DNA of 7,914 nucleotides from Synergistaceae bacterium (GTDB taxonomy: Bacteria; Synergistota; Synergistia; Synergistales; Synergistaceae), in contig JAISLO010000173.1 of NCBI GenBank assembly GCA_031290815.1, forward strand, positions 1-7,914, in the 5' to 3' direction. The notes below the pieces were generated by a model. That model searched no databases. It was not told where the DNA came from and was given only the letters and a program-made list of their open reading frames with translations. The position numbers were made by a program, and so were the translations under genes. Each line of letters starts with the position of its first letter. Position 1 is the first letter of the stretch. Shown here piece by piece: positions 7,064-7,914 of the stretch.

Positions 7064-7914
7064 ATGGAATTAAATGAAACAAGAAGTTCCGTTCTCATCG
7101 TAGATGACACAGAGCTCAACGTTGATATTCTGGTCGATGCGCTGGGCGGCAGATATGACATCCAAGTCGCTTTCGACGGAGAATCGGCGCTTGCTATCGT
7201 AGCGGAGTCTCCGCCGGACATCATCCTGCTGGACGTGGTGATGCCCGGGATGAGCGGATATGATGTGTGCATAAAATTGAAATCGGACGAGGCGACCGCC
7301 GACATCCCGGTGATCTTTCTCACGGCGATGACGGACATAAACGACAAGGCGAGGGGCTTCGAGCTCGGTGCCGTCGATTACATGGTGAAGCCGTTCGCGA
7401 TCCTCGAGGTTCAGGCCAGGCTGGACGTTCATCTCTCGCTCCTCAACGCAAAGAAGGAACTGAAGCAGCAGAACGAGATACTGGAGGTCAAGGTCAAGGA
7501 GCGCACGCAGGAGCTCGCCCTGACTCAAAGCGTAATAATAGAGGCGATGGCGAGCCTGGCGGAGACGAGGGACCAGGAGACGGGGGACCACGTCATGCGC
7601 ACCCGTTTTTACGTGCAGCTGATGGCCATGAAACTTCAAAGACATCCAAGGTTTTCGTGGTATCTATCGAGGGCCGATCTGGATGATCTTGGGAAGGCGG
7701 CGACACTGCATGACATAGGCAAGGTCGGCGTTCCTGATCACATATTGCTGAAGCCCGGCAGGCTGACCAAGGAAGAATTTGAAGAGATAAAGAAACACAC
7801 GATATACGGACACGCGACTTTAAGTAAGCTGGTGAAGCGTCTTCCCGGCAGGATGTTCCTGGAAATGGCCGACGTGATAGCGTGGACTCACCACGAGAAG
7901 TGGGATGGCGGAGG
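7064..7914 (+). CDS. Response regulator with HD-GYP cyclic di-GMP phosphodiesterase domain (5' partial)
   Basis: The frame is open to the right edge; 283 residues are visible. Residues 9-123 or so are a receiver domain with acidic pair D14-D15, phosphoacceptor D57 in ILLDVVMPGMSG, T87 and K109 of the KPF motif. A charged, probably coiled-coil linker follows (about 128-156). The HD-GYP domain begins near 157 and shows E172 and H176 (ETGDH), H216-D217 with K220 (LHDIGK), H245 and H276-H277 in THHEKWDGG. These correspond to the conserved metal ligands and catalytic residues of the family; the GYP triplet would come immediately past the edge. The RpfG-like domain order implies hydrolysis of cyclic di-GMP in the cytoplasm when a partner kinase phosphorylates D57, affecting motility, biofilm or similar behaviour. 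No kinase gene is in view, so the signal is unknown. Start ATG 7064 is chosen for GGAG 9 bases upstream; ATG 7049 would add five residues. The 143-base gap suggests a unit separate from rlmB. Confidence 0.93.
   Translation, partial: MELNETRSSVLIVDDTELNVDILVDALGGRYDIQVAFDGESALAIVAESPPDIILLDVVMPGMSGYDVCIKLKSDEATADIPVIFLTAMTDINDKARGFELGAVDYMVKPFAILEVQARLDVHLSLLNAKKELKQQNEILEVKVKERTQELALTQSVIIEAMASLAETRDQETGDHVMRTRFYVQLMAMKLQRHPRFSWYLSRADLDDLGKAATLHDIGKVGVPDHILLKPGRLTKEEFEEIKKHTIYGHATLSKLVKRLPGRMFLEMADVIAWTHHEKWDGG

Noticed and set aside
7070..7645. 191-codon minus-strand open frame opposite the response regulator
   Set aside because: The plus strand encodes a clear receiver and HD-GYP domain here; the opposite reading shows no recognisable motif.

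Overview
The window is an ordinary but tightly packed stretch of a GC-rich bacterial chromosome, with every gene on the + strand. It holds the 3' end of an outer-membrane beta-barrel gene, then uvrB, uvrA and rlmB, and the 5' part of a response regulator with an HD-GYP output domain. The barrel protein implies a diderm host. Frequent ATA (Ile) and AGG/AGA (Arg) codons in GC-rich genes, GTG starts, and a barrel gene beside uvrBA fit Synergistota or a similar diderm anaerobe. That placement is an impression from codon and gene style, not a demonstrated identification.

Layout. Positions 2-1003 are a 3' partial gene open at the left edge; its product resembles an Omp85-type barrel, perhaps the C-terminus of a patatin-like outer-membrane protein. 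After a short gap comes uvrB (preferred start GTG 1041, stop 3170). uvrA (3094-5958) starts inside uvrB and overlaps it by 77 bases in another frame. rlmB (5955-6920) overlaps the uvrA stop by 4 bases. A 143-base gap (6921-7063) holds two adjoining dyads but no convincing terminator. A REC-coiled coil-HD-GYP gene starts at ATG 7064 and runs off the right edge.

How the genes work together. UvrA and UvrB are the damage-recognition components of nucleotide excision repair; the UvrC nuclease is not in the window. RlmB is a 2'-O-methyltransferase for 23S rRNA and is probably co-translated with uvrBA because of the gene overlap. The barrel gene is close enough to share the transcript, with no evident functional link. 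The HD-GYP regulator most likely begins a separate unit and would hydrolyse cyclic di-GMP under phosphorelay control.

I saw no mobile element, CRISPR array, tRNA or rRNA gene. There is no evidence of an exotic new system. The most distinctive features are the long uvrB/uvrA overlap, which gives UvrB a lysine/arginine-rich tail read out of frame from the conserved start of uvrA, the ambiguous uvrB start with a possible leader micro-ORF, and the long basic, low-complexity N-terminus of RlmB.
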